From Chlamydiales bacterium (lineage in GTDB: Bacteria > Chlamydiota > Chlamydiia > Chlamydiales > JACKPQ01): 64,000 bases of DNA. This document shows positions 25,058 to 32,422 of this stretch, in pieces. Position numbers and translations under genes: made by a program. Numbering within the stretch: the stretch's first letter is position 1; every line of letters starts with the position of its first letter. The notes under the pieces were generated by a model. That model did no database searches and was not told the origin of the DNA. It worked only from the letters and a program-made list of their open reading frames with translations. The stretch is from contig JACKPQ010000001.1 in assembly GCA_024233435.1 (NCBI GenBank), positions 248,001 to 312,000 of the forward strand, read 5' to 3'.

Positions 25058-26005
25058 ATGAAAGACAACTGCCTTAAAGTTATTAAGATATTTGTAGAGC
25101 GCTATCGGGTCGATCATAGACCAATTATTTTGGCGATTTCTGGTGGGTCTGATTCAATGGCGCTTTTGGAGTTGATGCAAGCGGCAAAGCAATTTTTTCC
25201 ATTGGATTTGCATGTGGCACATGTTGATCATGGCTTTAGAGAAGAGAGTGCAGATGAGGCCAAGCAGCTTGAAGAACTCATTGATCTCCCTTTTTATATG
25301 ACGCGTCTTGACCCAAAGCAGCGAGTGGGGAACTTAGAAGATTGGGCAAGAGATCAGCGCTACCAATTTTTTGCAAAGGTTGCAGCAAAAATTGATGCTC
25401 AGGCTGTGATGGTGGCCCATCATCTAGGTGATCAAGCCGAAACCGTGCTCAAGCGTGTCTTGGAAGGTGCTCAACTAGCTAAGCTCGGAGGGATAGCGCC
25501 AGAAACTATTATCAATGGAATAAAAGTCTGGCGGCCGCTTCTGTCTCTGCAAAAAAAAGAACTTGAAGCTTGGTTGAAGAGTAGATTTTTCAACGATTCG
25601 ATGAACCAGGACCCTAAATATTTAAGAGTACGGATGAGAGAGACCATTTTGCCGAGGCTTGAAGCTCAATTTGGCAAAAACATCGATAGGTCTCTTGGTC
25701 GTCTTGCAGCGCGCGGCCATGATCTAAGTCAATACTTAGATCGACAGGTAGCGCCCTACTTTGCTGCGCTCGAGGGAAGGAAAATCGATTTTGGGCCATT
25801 TTATCCACTAGAGAAGGTCGAAGTTATCCATTTTTTATCAAAACTTGCCAATTCGTTAGGTCAGACGTTAACGCATACTCAGCTAGAGACATTATTCAAT
25901 CTTTTAGCTAATCGGTTGCCAAAAAAGCAGATTCAATCAGGAGATCTTCTATTTCAATGTCATCTTGGCTATCTTAGCGTAGACAAAGTAAAAAGTATGT
26001 GTTAG
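25058..26005 (+). CDS. tilS: tRNA(Ile)-lysidine synthase
   Basis: 315 residues. PP-loop ATP-binding motif SGGSDSMALLELM at about residue 29; VAHVDHGFREES, HHLGDQAETVLKRVLEG and RPLLSLQKKELEAW are TilS hallmarks. It makes lysidine at C34 of tRNA-Ile(CAU) so that AUA is read correctly. The protein is short, with only a reduced C-terminal domain. TATACT at 25046-25051 lies six bases before the ATG and no ribosome site is visible, so the message may be leaderless. Confidence 0.92.
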   Translation: MKDNCLKVIKIFVERYRVDHRPIILAISGGSDSMALLELMQAAKQFFPLDLHVAHVDHGFREESADEAKQLEELIDLPFYMTRLDPKQRVGNLEDWARDQRYQFFAKVAAKIDAQAVMVAHHLGDQAETVLKRVLEGAQLAKLGGIAPETIINGIKVWRPLLSLQKKELEAWLKSRFFNDSMNQDPKYLRVRMRETILPRLEAQFGKNIDRSLGRLAARGHDLSQYLDRQVAPYFAALEGRKIDFGPFYPLEKVEVIHFLSKLANSLGQTLTHTQLETLFNLLANRLPKKQIQSGDLLFQCHLGYLSVDKVKSMC

Positions 26006-26031
26006 TATCCAGCCTAAGTATAAGCATGTTA

Positions 26032-26062
26032 ACTTATTTGTTTATTAAAAAAGCAAATAAGT
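26032..26062. other. AT-rich inverted repeat between tilS and ftsH
   Basis: ACTTATTTG (26032-26040) and CAAATAAGT (26054-26062) form a perfect 9-base inverted repeat with a 13-base loop. It lies after the tilS stop and upstream of the likely ftsH -10 box. It has no T-run, so it could be an operator or an mRNA-end stabiliser as well as a weak terminator. Confidence 0.4.
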
Positions 26063-26086
26063 GTAATAAAAAGAAATAGGCTAAAA

Positions 26087-26092
26087 TATAAT
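26087..26092 (+). promoter_or_regulatory. Candidate -10 box of ftsH
   Basis: A perfect TATAAT 16 bases upstream of the ftsH ATG. No good -35 hexamer is present at normal spacing, and no Shine-Dalgarno sequence precedes the start codon. Confidence 0.45.
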
Positions 26093-26107
26093 CCAAAATT
26101 AATAATT

Positions 26108-28828
26108 ATGTCACAAAATAATAATGATCCACAGAAAAAGAAGGGGTTCCCAGGCGGATTCTGGCTCTTCGTGCTTGCAGGTATACTCGTTTACCTAACA
26201 ATGAGCAGCATGGGCTCGGAAAAGCATGCCAAAGTTGCCTTCTCACACCAGACAGAACATTTACAAAACCTTGATCTCACTCAAAAAGAAGAGAATAAGA
26301 AAATAGCAATTAACGACAAACTTGTGACTTTTAGTGGAAAGTTTAAAACACAGCTAACTGAAAATGCCAAATCGCGATATAGATACCTCGAGCTGCTCAA
26401 CCAAAATCATGAACTGACAAGATCTAAGGTGCGATTTTCAAGTGATTTAGATGCGTTGCGTGGCAATATTATTGAGGCTGCAGATACCTATTTGCACCTT
26501 AGTGGAATGCAGATTCCCCAAAAGGGCTATGTCGTCGTTGATCCTGTTTACAATACGCATGAGCGCACAAATAGCATCGTGATTCAGCAATTAACGGGCC
26601 GGCAGACACCGTCTATCCCCAGTGCCTGGTCCACTTATGAAAAAGTTGCGGCGAATCCCAACGCATCCGATGCTCAAATCATGGGTCGAGATGTTCAAAG
26701 TCTAATCGCAGCTTTTCGCTCACCGACACTTGGTATCGGAGATGAGTCGATAAAGACTCAACTCAAAGAACTTCAGGCACAAGTTGAGGCAGCCTCCAAA
26801 CAATCTCCTGTTGAGCAAATGGGCGTTTATAAGTCAGCGCTTACAGAGCTTGGAGGTGTTTCTAAAGCGCTCAATGCTGAAAAGCAGGGCGTGCGATTAT
26901 TGCAACTTCGTTCTGTTCGCACTTACGTCGAAGATCTTAATCAATACTCAGCTGTGAGCGAGTCTTTAATTGATAACACTGCACTTTTAGATACTGCTCG
27001 CGCAAAAGTTTCTGATGTCATCTGGTTTTACAATAATCAAGAGATGTCGACACGCACGCTAGAGCAACAAAACCCTGAGCAATTTGGTCAATGGTTTGCT
27101 CAAGCGCAAAAAGAGTATACAGCCTTTGCGCAGAACCGGGGACTCGCTTTTAAAGCACCTGATCAACCACGCAACACTGTGCTTGACAAGACTTACACAA
27201 ACGAGCAACCATCGCCTAACTATTTTAGCTATTTCATCACATTCTTGCCGATTCTACTAGGATTGTTCTTGCTCTATGTCATCTTTTCAAGGCAAATGAA
27301 AGGGTCTGCTGGCGGAGCTATGAGCTTTGGTAAATCACCAGCTAAAATGTTGACACGTGAGCAAATCAAAGTGACATTTAAAGATGTTGCGGGATGTGAA
27401 GAGGCAAAAGAAGAGCTCGAAGAGATCGTTGAATTTTTAAGAGATCCAGCAAAATTCACAGCTTTAGGGGCACGTATCCCTAAAGGCGTGCTTTGCGTAG
27501 GTTCGCCTGGAACCGGTAAAACGCTTGTGGCTAAAGCAGTGGCAGGTGAAGCGGAATGTCCATTCTTCTCTATTTCTGGATCGGACTTTGTTGAAATGTT
27601 TGTCGGTGTCGGCGCAAGCCGTATTCGCGATCTATTTGAGCAAGCTAGAAAAAACGCTCCATGTATCATCTTCATTGATGAAATCGATGCCGTTGGGCGT
27701 CAGCGTGGCTCTGGTATGGGCGGCGGGCATGATGAGCGTGAACAAACACTTAACCAGCTTCTCGTTGAGATGGATGGATTTGATACCAAAGAGGGGATTA
27801 TCCTAATTGCAGCAACAAACCGCCCTGATATTCTCGATAAAGCCCTCTTACGACCTGGTCGTTTTGACAGACGCGTTGTTCTTGATCTGCCCGATTTAAA
27901 AGGACGTCTTGCCATCCTAAAAGTCCATGCCAAGAAAATTAAACTAGCAGACGATGTTGATCTCATGGCTATTGCAAGGATCACACCAGGTGCATCGGGT
28001 GCAGATTTAGAAAACATGCTCAACGAATCAGCTCTAATTGCTGCTCGTCGCAATAAGACCGCTGTTTCTAACGAAGATGTTCGCCAGGCGTGTGATAAAG
28101 TGCGGTATGGAAAAGAAAGACGCAGCCTTGAGATCGATGATAAAGAAAAGCGATTAACAGCCATTCATGAATCGGGGCATGCCGTTGTAGGGCTTGTTGT
28201 TGAAAATGGTGATCTCGTTGATAAAGTTACGATCATTCCACGAGGTATGTCGCTTGGTGCTACACACTTTATGCCCAAGAAAAATCGCACGAATTACTGG
28301 AAAAAAGAAATTGTCGATCAGCTCGCAGTCTTGATGGGTGGTCGCGTAGCAGAAGAGCTCTATGCTGGAGACATCTCTTCAGGCGCCCAGATGGACATTC
28401 AGCAGGCAACAGGCCTTGCGCGCAACATGATTTGCCGCTGGGGAATGAGCGATGAGCTTGGGTTAGTGGCCTATGAAGAGCAAAACGATGCCAACCAGTA
28501 CCTTGGCGGTATGGGCATGGATCGCAACTACTCTGAAGCCACCGCAAAAAACATTGACGAAGCTGTTAAAAAGCTTTTGCAAGAGGCACATGATCGTGCA
28601 ATAGAAATTCTCAAAGCTAATGAAGCAAAAGTATTGCTTATGACGGACATGCTCATGGAATTTGAGACACTTGATAAAGAAGATATGAAAGCGATTATGG
28701 AAGATAAGTGGAATTCTGAGGAGAAGCGCAAAAAGCTAAAATTTGATGCTGATCAAAATATCCGAAAGGAACCTCCGCCGCCGCCAAAGATAACACGCCC
28801 TATTGATCCTAATCCATCTCCTGCGTAG
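26108..28828 (+). CDS. ftsH: ATP-dependent zinc metalloprotease FtsH
   Basis: 906 residues, longer than the usual about 640 but like chlamydial FtsH, because of a large periplasmic insert (about residues 40-370). First membrane helix GFWLFVLAGILVYLTMS, second about residues 372-396 (FITFLPILLGLFLLYVIFS). AAA domain: Walker A GSPGTGKTLVAKAV at about 467, Walker B CIIFIDEIDAVGRQRGSG, second region of homology RPGRFDRRVVLDLPD. Zinc site HESGH at 687-691. It degrades membrane and regulatory proteins. The C-terminal tail is proline-rich (EPPPPPKITRPIDP), and its last 20 bases overlap the opposing repeat-protein gene. Confidence 0.97.
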   Translation: MSQNNNDPQKKKGFPGGFWLFVLAGILVYLTMSSMGSEKHAKVAFSHQTEHLQNLDLTQKEENKKIAINDKLVTFSGKFKTQLTENAKSRYRYLELLNQNHELTRSKVRFSSDLDALRGNIIEAADTYLHLSGMQIPQKGYVVVDPVYNTHERTNSIVIQQLTGRQTPSIPSAWSTYEKVAANPNASDAQIMGRDVQSLIAAFRSPTLGIGDESIKTQLKELQAQVEAASKQSPVEQMGVYKSALTELGGVSKALNAEKQGVRLLQLRSVRTYVEDLNQYSAVSESLIDNTALLDTARAKVSDVIWFYNNQEMSTRTLEQQNPEQFGQWFAQAQKEYTAFAQNRGLAFKAPDQPRNTVLDKTYTNEQPSPNYFSYFITFLPILLGLFLLYVIFSRQMKGSAGGAMSFGKSPAKMLTREQIKVTFKDVAGCEEAKEELEEIVEFLRDPAKFTALGARIPKGVLCVGSPGTGKTLVAKAVAGEAECPFFSISGSDFVEMFVGVGASRIRDLFEQARKNAPCIIFIDEIDAVGRQRGSGMGGGHDEREQTLNQLLVEMDGFDTKEGIILIAATNRPDILDKALLRPGRFDRRVVLDLPDLKGRLAILKVHAKKIKLADDVDLMAIARITPGASGADLENMLNESALIAARRNKTAVSNEDVRQACDKVRYGKERRSLEIDDKEKRLTAIHESGHAVVGLVVENGDLVDKVTIIPRGMSLGATHFMPKKNRTNYWKKEIVDQLAVLMGGRVAEELYAGDISSGAQMDIQQATGLARNMICRWGMSDELGLVAYEEQNDANQYLGGMGMDRNYSEATAKNIDEAVKKLLQEAHDRAIEILKANEAKVLLMTDMLMEFETLDKEDMKAIMEDKWNSEEKRKKLKFDADQNIRKEPPPPPKITRPIDPNPSPA

Positions 28829-30833
28829 CCGTAGGTTTGCTGTTGATGATAAGGCTCATTTTGCTAAGCGTCTGATCATCTACTGTCCAGTTTAGCTGTT
28901 CAGTTAGCGCTTGATACTCAGATCGGATTTTCTCGGCCTCCTCTTTTGTTTTAGCCTTTTCTACCCGCTTCTTAACATGTGTCAAGAGTATTTTTTTGGG
29001 ATCAAAATCGACTTCAAGCGTCATAGGTAGACTTTCTAAAGGCGAATGCTCATGCACGGGATCTATTTTGGCGCTTTCAAGAAACTCTTGATATTTGCCA
29101 TAACTGAATACAAACGCGAATAGGTTTTCCTCTTTGAGATTTTTTTTCATAGCTTCTCTAAGCTCAAGGAGCCTTTCCTGATTCTTCTTCTTTATTAAAT
29201 CTGCGTAGGGGTCATTGCGAATGTCCATTAAACATTCAATATACTCGAAGGTGTCTTCTGGGTTGTCCTTTTTGGTTTGATCAATAGCTTGTTCAACTCG
29301 CTTTGTTTTAATGAGCTTTTGATCAGTAGTTCGAAGAGAGGTTCCTCCTAGGATGGAGGTAAGCGTATTGATTATATCTTGATTAACATTTAGATCTTTA
29401 AGGGTTTTGGCAATAGATGCGAAGGGTTTTCCTTCAAATAGCGGGGTGCGGTCATCTATATCAATTTTTTCCAGCATAGCCTCAACCCTTGTTATTGAAA
29501 AACCTTCAAACATAAGGAAGAGGCCCTTTTGCCAAATTTCTGCTTCTACTTTAAAAGTAATACCCTCAGTGGTTGACCAATAATCATCGGGGTAGTGCTC
29601 AGCAAGGAGTTCTTTAAAGTAGTCAATTTCTTGAGCATAAAAATGCTTGATAAAGCGCATGATGGCAGAATCAATCGCTTCCTTAGAGACAGCCTCTTCA
29701 AGAGCCTGCCGGTATTTAAAAGTCATCAGGACTTCATCCTTGACCAATTCAATGAGGCCCATTGCCATTGGTTCTGTGCTTACATGTCTTAGCAATTCTT
29801 CAACAGAATCATATTCGGCTTTGGTGACGAAGACGCGAGCGTATGCCCGAATTCGCGCGAGAAAATCTGGTGTCAATTTAGTTCGTTGCAGTTCAACTCG
29901 CTTTGATTTAATGAGCTGTTGATCAACAGGTCGAAGAGAATTGCCTTGTAGGATAGGGATAAGCGTGTCGATTATTTCTTGGTTAACGTTTTGATTTTTA
30001 AGAGCATTTCCCACAGATTCAAAGGAATGCCCTTCAAAGAGAGGCGTGTGGAGTTCTTGACCAATTTTTTCCAACATAGCCTCAATGCTTGTTATTGAAA
30101 ATTCTTCAACCATCGTGAATAGGGCGTGTTTCCAAGCATCCGATCCTGTACTAGAAGGAATGTTCTCGTTTTTGAGTTTATAATCGTCGGGGTAGTGCTT
30201 AGAAAGAAGTTCTTTAAGTTGGGCAATTTCTTGAGCATAATAGTGCTTGATAAAGCGCATGATGGCAGAGTCGATTGCTTCTTTAGAGACAGCCTCTTCA
30301 AGCGCCTGCCGGTATTTAAATGTCATTAGGAGTTCATCCTTAACTAAATTAGTATAGCCCAAGGGCATCCTCGGTTCCTTGTTTAAATGGCCCAGCCATT
30401 CTTCAGCAGAATCATATTCGGTTGATGTTGTAAAGGAGCGAGCATATGTTCGAATTTGCGCGATAAGATTTGGTGTTAATTCGGTATGCCGTATTGACTT
30501 CAACTTGGCTAGCAATTGTTTTCTTTGTTCATGTAGTGTTTTCACTTTGTTGCAACATTGAAGCAGAGCGACTTCCAGAGGATTGTCAGGATCTGCAACT
30601 ACACCCTTTAATTCGGATAACATGTTTTCAATTGTGAAGTTAGGCTGCGAGACAACTTCCATAAGATTTTTGATTAGGAAGCTTACTTGTCTACTCGCAA
30701 CTGTTTTGGGTTGGTCAAAAAATTGGCTTTGTCCGAAAATAAGCATAGCCAGACAAGCGATCGGCCCGAATTCGGAAGGTTTGAAAGCGGTTGTAAAACT
30801 GTTTCCTGTTGGAATTGAAAAGGCAGGTTGCAT
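28809..30833 (-). CDS. Large helical protein with a 200-residue tandem duplication
   Basis: About 674 residues, not recognised. ATG at 30833 has GGAG seven bases upstream. After an N-terminal region (about 1-118) the protein contains two homologous units, about residues 119-314 and 319-514, in exact 200-residue register; MTFKYRQALEEAVSKEAI recurs unchanged. Each unit is predicted mostly helical by eye (YYAQEIAQLKELLSKHYPDDY, SIEAMLEKI). The C-terminal 150 residues are charged and coiled-coil-like. No signal peptide; one hydrophobic patch at about 23-40. It follows the kinase gene with 65 bases between and would be co-transcribed. It may be a secreted effector or the kinase's substrate; both are guesses. 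Confidence 0.7.
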   Translation of the reverse strand: MQPAFSIPTGNSFTTAFKPSEFGPIACLAMLIFGQSQFFDQPKTVASRQVSFLIKNLMEVVSQPNFTIENMLSELKGVVADPDNPLEVALLQCCNKVKTLHEQRKQLLAKLKSIRHTELTPNLIAQIRTYARSFTTSTEYDSAEEWLGHLNKEPRMPLGYTNLVKDELLMTFKYRQALEEAVSKEAIDSAIMRFIKHYYAQEIAQLKELLSKHYPDDYKLKNENIPSSTGSDAWKHALFTMVEEFSITSIEAMLEKIGQELHTPLFEGHSFESVGNALKNQNVNQEIIDTLIPILQGNSLRPVDQQLIKSKRVELQRTKLTPDFLARIRAYARVFVTKAEYDSVEELLRHVSTEPMAMGLIELVKDEVLMTFKYRQALEEAVSKEAIDSAIMRFIKHFYAQEIDYFKELLAEHYPDDYWSTTEGITFKVEAEIWQKGLFLMFEGFSITRVEAMLEKIDIDDRTPLFEGKPFASIAKTLKDLNVNQDIINTLTSILGGTSLRTTDQKLIKTKRVEQAIDQTKKDNPEDTFEYIECLMDIRNDPYADLIKKKNQERLLELREAMKKNLKEENLFAFVFSYGKYQEFLESAKIDPVHEHSPLESLPMTLEVDFDPKKILLTHVKKRVEKAKTKEEAEKIRSEYQALTEQLNWTVDDQTLSKMSLIINSKPTATQEMD
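29292..30479 (-). repeat. Two 600-bp tandem gene-internal repeats
   Basis: The coding sequence of the large helical protein holds two units 600 bases apart (about 30479-29895 and 29876-29292). The best conserved block, about 80 bases at 29643-29725 and 30243-30325, is nearly identical at DNA level, so the duplication is fairly recent or kept similar by conversion. Confidence 0.85.
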
Positions 30834-30898
30834 CAATAATCTCCATATTTAGAGACTATATTCTCACCATATGCTTAATAAAAGGCAAGTAGAACTGC

Positions 30899-32308
30899 TT
30901 AGCTATAATTATTGAGCTTGATGCTTTTCAATTCTTTGTAAGTATCTTCTGCCGTGGGACGCATTTTTGGATCTTCACTGATCAGGCGCTGTGCTAAGTT
31001 TTCCATCTGCTTTAGAACTGGAGAAGCGTTAGAGCTTTTGAGCGGCTCGATCACTCTTTGAATTGAAAGACCAAATGCATACATATCAGAAGCTTTCGTA
31101 TGTATGCTTGACTCCTGAATTTCAGGAGCAATGTAGTATTCTGTTCCTGGAAAGGTGTTTTCAGAGTCGTTGTTGATGTTGTGCAACTGTCCAAGATCAA
31201 TGAGCTTGGCACTGATTTTACCATTTGACTTGTTGGTGTACATCATGTTTTCAGGTTTAATATCGCGATGAACAAGGTCATGTTTGTGCAAATAGTTGAT
31301 CGATTTAGCGATATCAAGCATCGCTTGAAGTCGATCTTCCAAGTCAGTGAGTTGATCGAGGGGTTGTAAATAGGGCTTAATGATGTACTGGTTAACAATG
31401 GGTACGACATCAGGGTTTTCTTTGTGCTTTTGTAGAAGAGCAGGGTCATAGGTTTTACCTGTATAAAGTGCTGCAGGCTCTAAGTGAGTATTGTTGCATT
31501 GAAGGGCCTGTACATTTTCTTCATCCAAGGTAATGTCGTCGAAAGACATTTTATATAGGGGCCTTAAGACTGCGACTTTTTGAAGTTGGTATTTTGCTAA
31601 ATGGTCGATCTTTAACAAAAATCCAAAATTGACAAGTTTACCGCCACCCTCGCCAATTTTATTGCGTTCAATTGCAACTGTCTGATGGTCCACTTTTATG
31701 ACATGTGAGTGGGATAAGTTGTTTGTAGATGTTGGTGAGTTGTCATTCCAGTCCTCATTAGACGCTTCAGGGCCAACAAGATAAAGGCTCCAATCTAGAA
31801 CTTCGTAAGCTTCTTTTAATGAGAGAGTTGGGTCTAAAGCTTTTAGTTGAAGAATCGTTTTAAACTGTTCAAAGAGCTCGATGAGAGGCGTTAAGCACGA
31901 GTGTGTAACCTTCTCAACCTTAGCGGCTAAGGTCTCCAAGGGGCTAAGGACTTTATTTTTAAGTGATACGATTGGATCAATTGTTTTTGCGCTCAAAGTG
32001 GTTTTAAATTGCCCGAAGAGTTTTGGAAGCTGGTTGAAGCAATTTTTTATAACCTTTATAACCTTAGTGGCTAAGGTCTCTAAAGAGTTAAGTGGTTTAC
32101 CTTTAATTGATAAGATCGAGTCGATTGTTTTTACATGCAGAATAGTTTTTTGCTGATTAGATGGCTTAGAAAGTGGTTTTAAGAGGGTTGTCATAACCTT
32201 CTCAACCTTAGTGACTAAGAAATCGATTGAGTCAAGTGACTCAAAATCAAAAACATCAGAATTTAAATATATATCTGAATGGTTATTAATTTTATTTAAA
32301 TAAGTCAT
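30899..32308 (-). CDS. Serine/threonine protein kinase-like protein with WNK-like lysine placement and N-terminal repeats
   Basis: 469 residues. Kinase domain about 210-465: HRDIKPEN at 347-354 (catalytic Asp 349, Lys 351, Asn 354), DLG at 371-373 for DFG, GTEYYIAPE at 388-396, SDMYAFGLSIQRV. The Gly-rich loop reads IGEGGGKLV (218-226) with Lys 224 in the third Gly position, and the beta-3 strand reads VAVLRP with Leu where the ATP-binding Lys is normal. That is the arrangement of eukaryotic WNK kinases. Residues 24-167 are three 48-residue repeats (SLETLATKV / PLETLAAKV ... SLK). Promoter TATAAT at 32331-32336 and GGGGAGC ribosome site precede the ATG. Candidate host-directed kinase; pseudokinase is possible. 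Confidence 0.8.
   Translation of the reverse strand: MTYLNKINNHSDIYLNSDVFDFESLDSIDFLVTKVEKVMTTLLKPLSKPSNQQKTILHVKTIDSILSIKGKPLNSLETLATKVIKVIKNCFNQLPKLFGQFKTTLSAKTIDPIVSLKNKVLSPLETLAAKVEKVTHSCLTPLIELFEQFKTILQLKALDPTLSLKEAYEVLDWSLYLVGPEASNEDWNDNSPTSTNNLSHSHVIKVDHQTVAIERNKIGEGGGKLVNFGFLLKIDHLAKYQLQKVAVLRPLYKMSFDDITLDEENVQALQCNNTHLEPAALYTGKTYDPALLQKHKENPDVVPIVNQYIIKPYLQPLDQLTDLEDRLQAMLDIAKSINYLHKHDLVHRDIKPENMMYTNKSNGKISAKLIDLGQLHNINNDSENTFPGTEYYIAPEIQESSIHTKASDMYAFGLSIQRVIEPLKSSNASPVLKQMENLAQRLISEDPKMRPTAEDTYKELKSIKLNNYS
31808..32239 (-). repeat. Three 48-residue tandem repeats in the kinase N-terminus
   Basis: Residues 24-71, 72-119 and 120-167 of the kinase align in register: each has a T/A-K-V-x-K-V core (33-38, 81-86, 129-134), then a Phe/Leu-rich stretch and an end such as TIDPIVSLK or ALDPTLSLK. 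The period is 48 residues (144 bases). The repeats look amphipathic and may mediate oligomerisation or membrane binding. Confidence 0.75.
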
Positions 32309-32330
32309 AATATAGCTCCCCGTAACTACT

Positions 32331-32336
32331 ATTATA
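32331..32336 (-). promoter_or_regulatory. -10 box of the kinase gene
   Basis: TATAAT on the - strand, 22 bases upstream of the kinase ATG and followed by the ribosome site GGGGAGC. The surrounding DNA is very AT-rich; no clear -35 hexamer is seen. Confidence 0.5.
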
Positions 32337-32393
32337 CCATATTTAAAATAAAAAGTATATATATACCGATTTTTGAGCTCACTTCGATATAGA

Positions 32394-32420
32394 ATTAAGC
32401 CCCTTAAATAGGGGCTTAAT
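32394..32420 (-). terminator. Hairpin after pnp
   Basis: A perfect 10-base inverted repeat, ATTAAGCCCC (32394-32403) and GGGGCTTAAT (32411-32420) with a 7-base loop, right after the pnp stop codon. The T-run is weak (AATTCT), so termination may be partial or the hairpin may protect the mRNA end. Confidence 0.6.
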
Positions 32421-32422
32421 AA

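Noticed and set aside
26032..26062. tilS terminator
   Set aside because: Good hairpin but no T-run; reported only as an inverted repeat.
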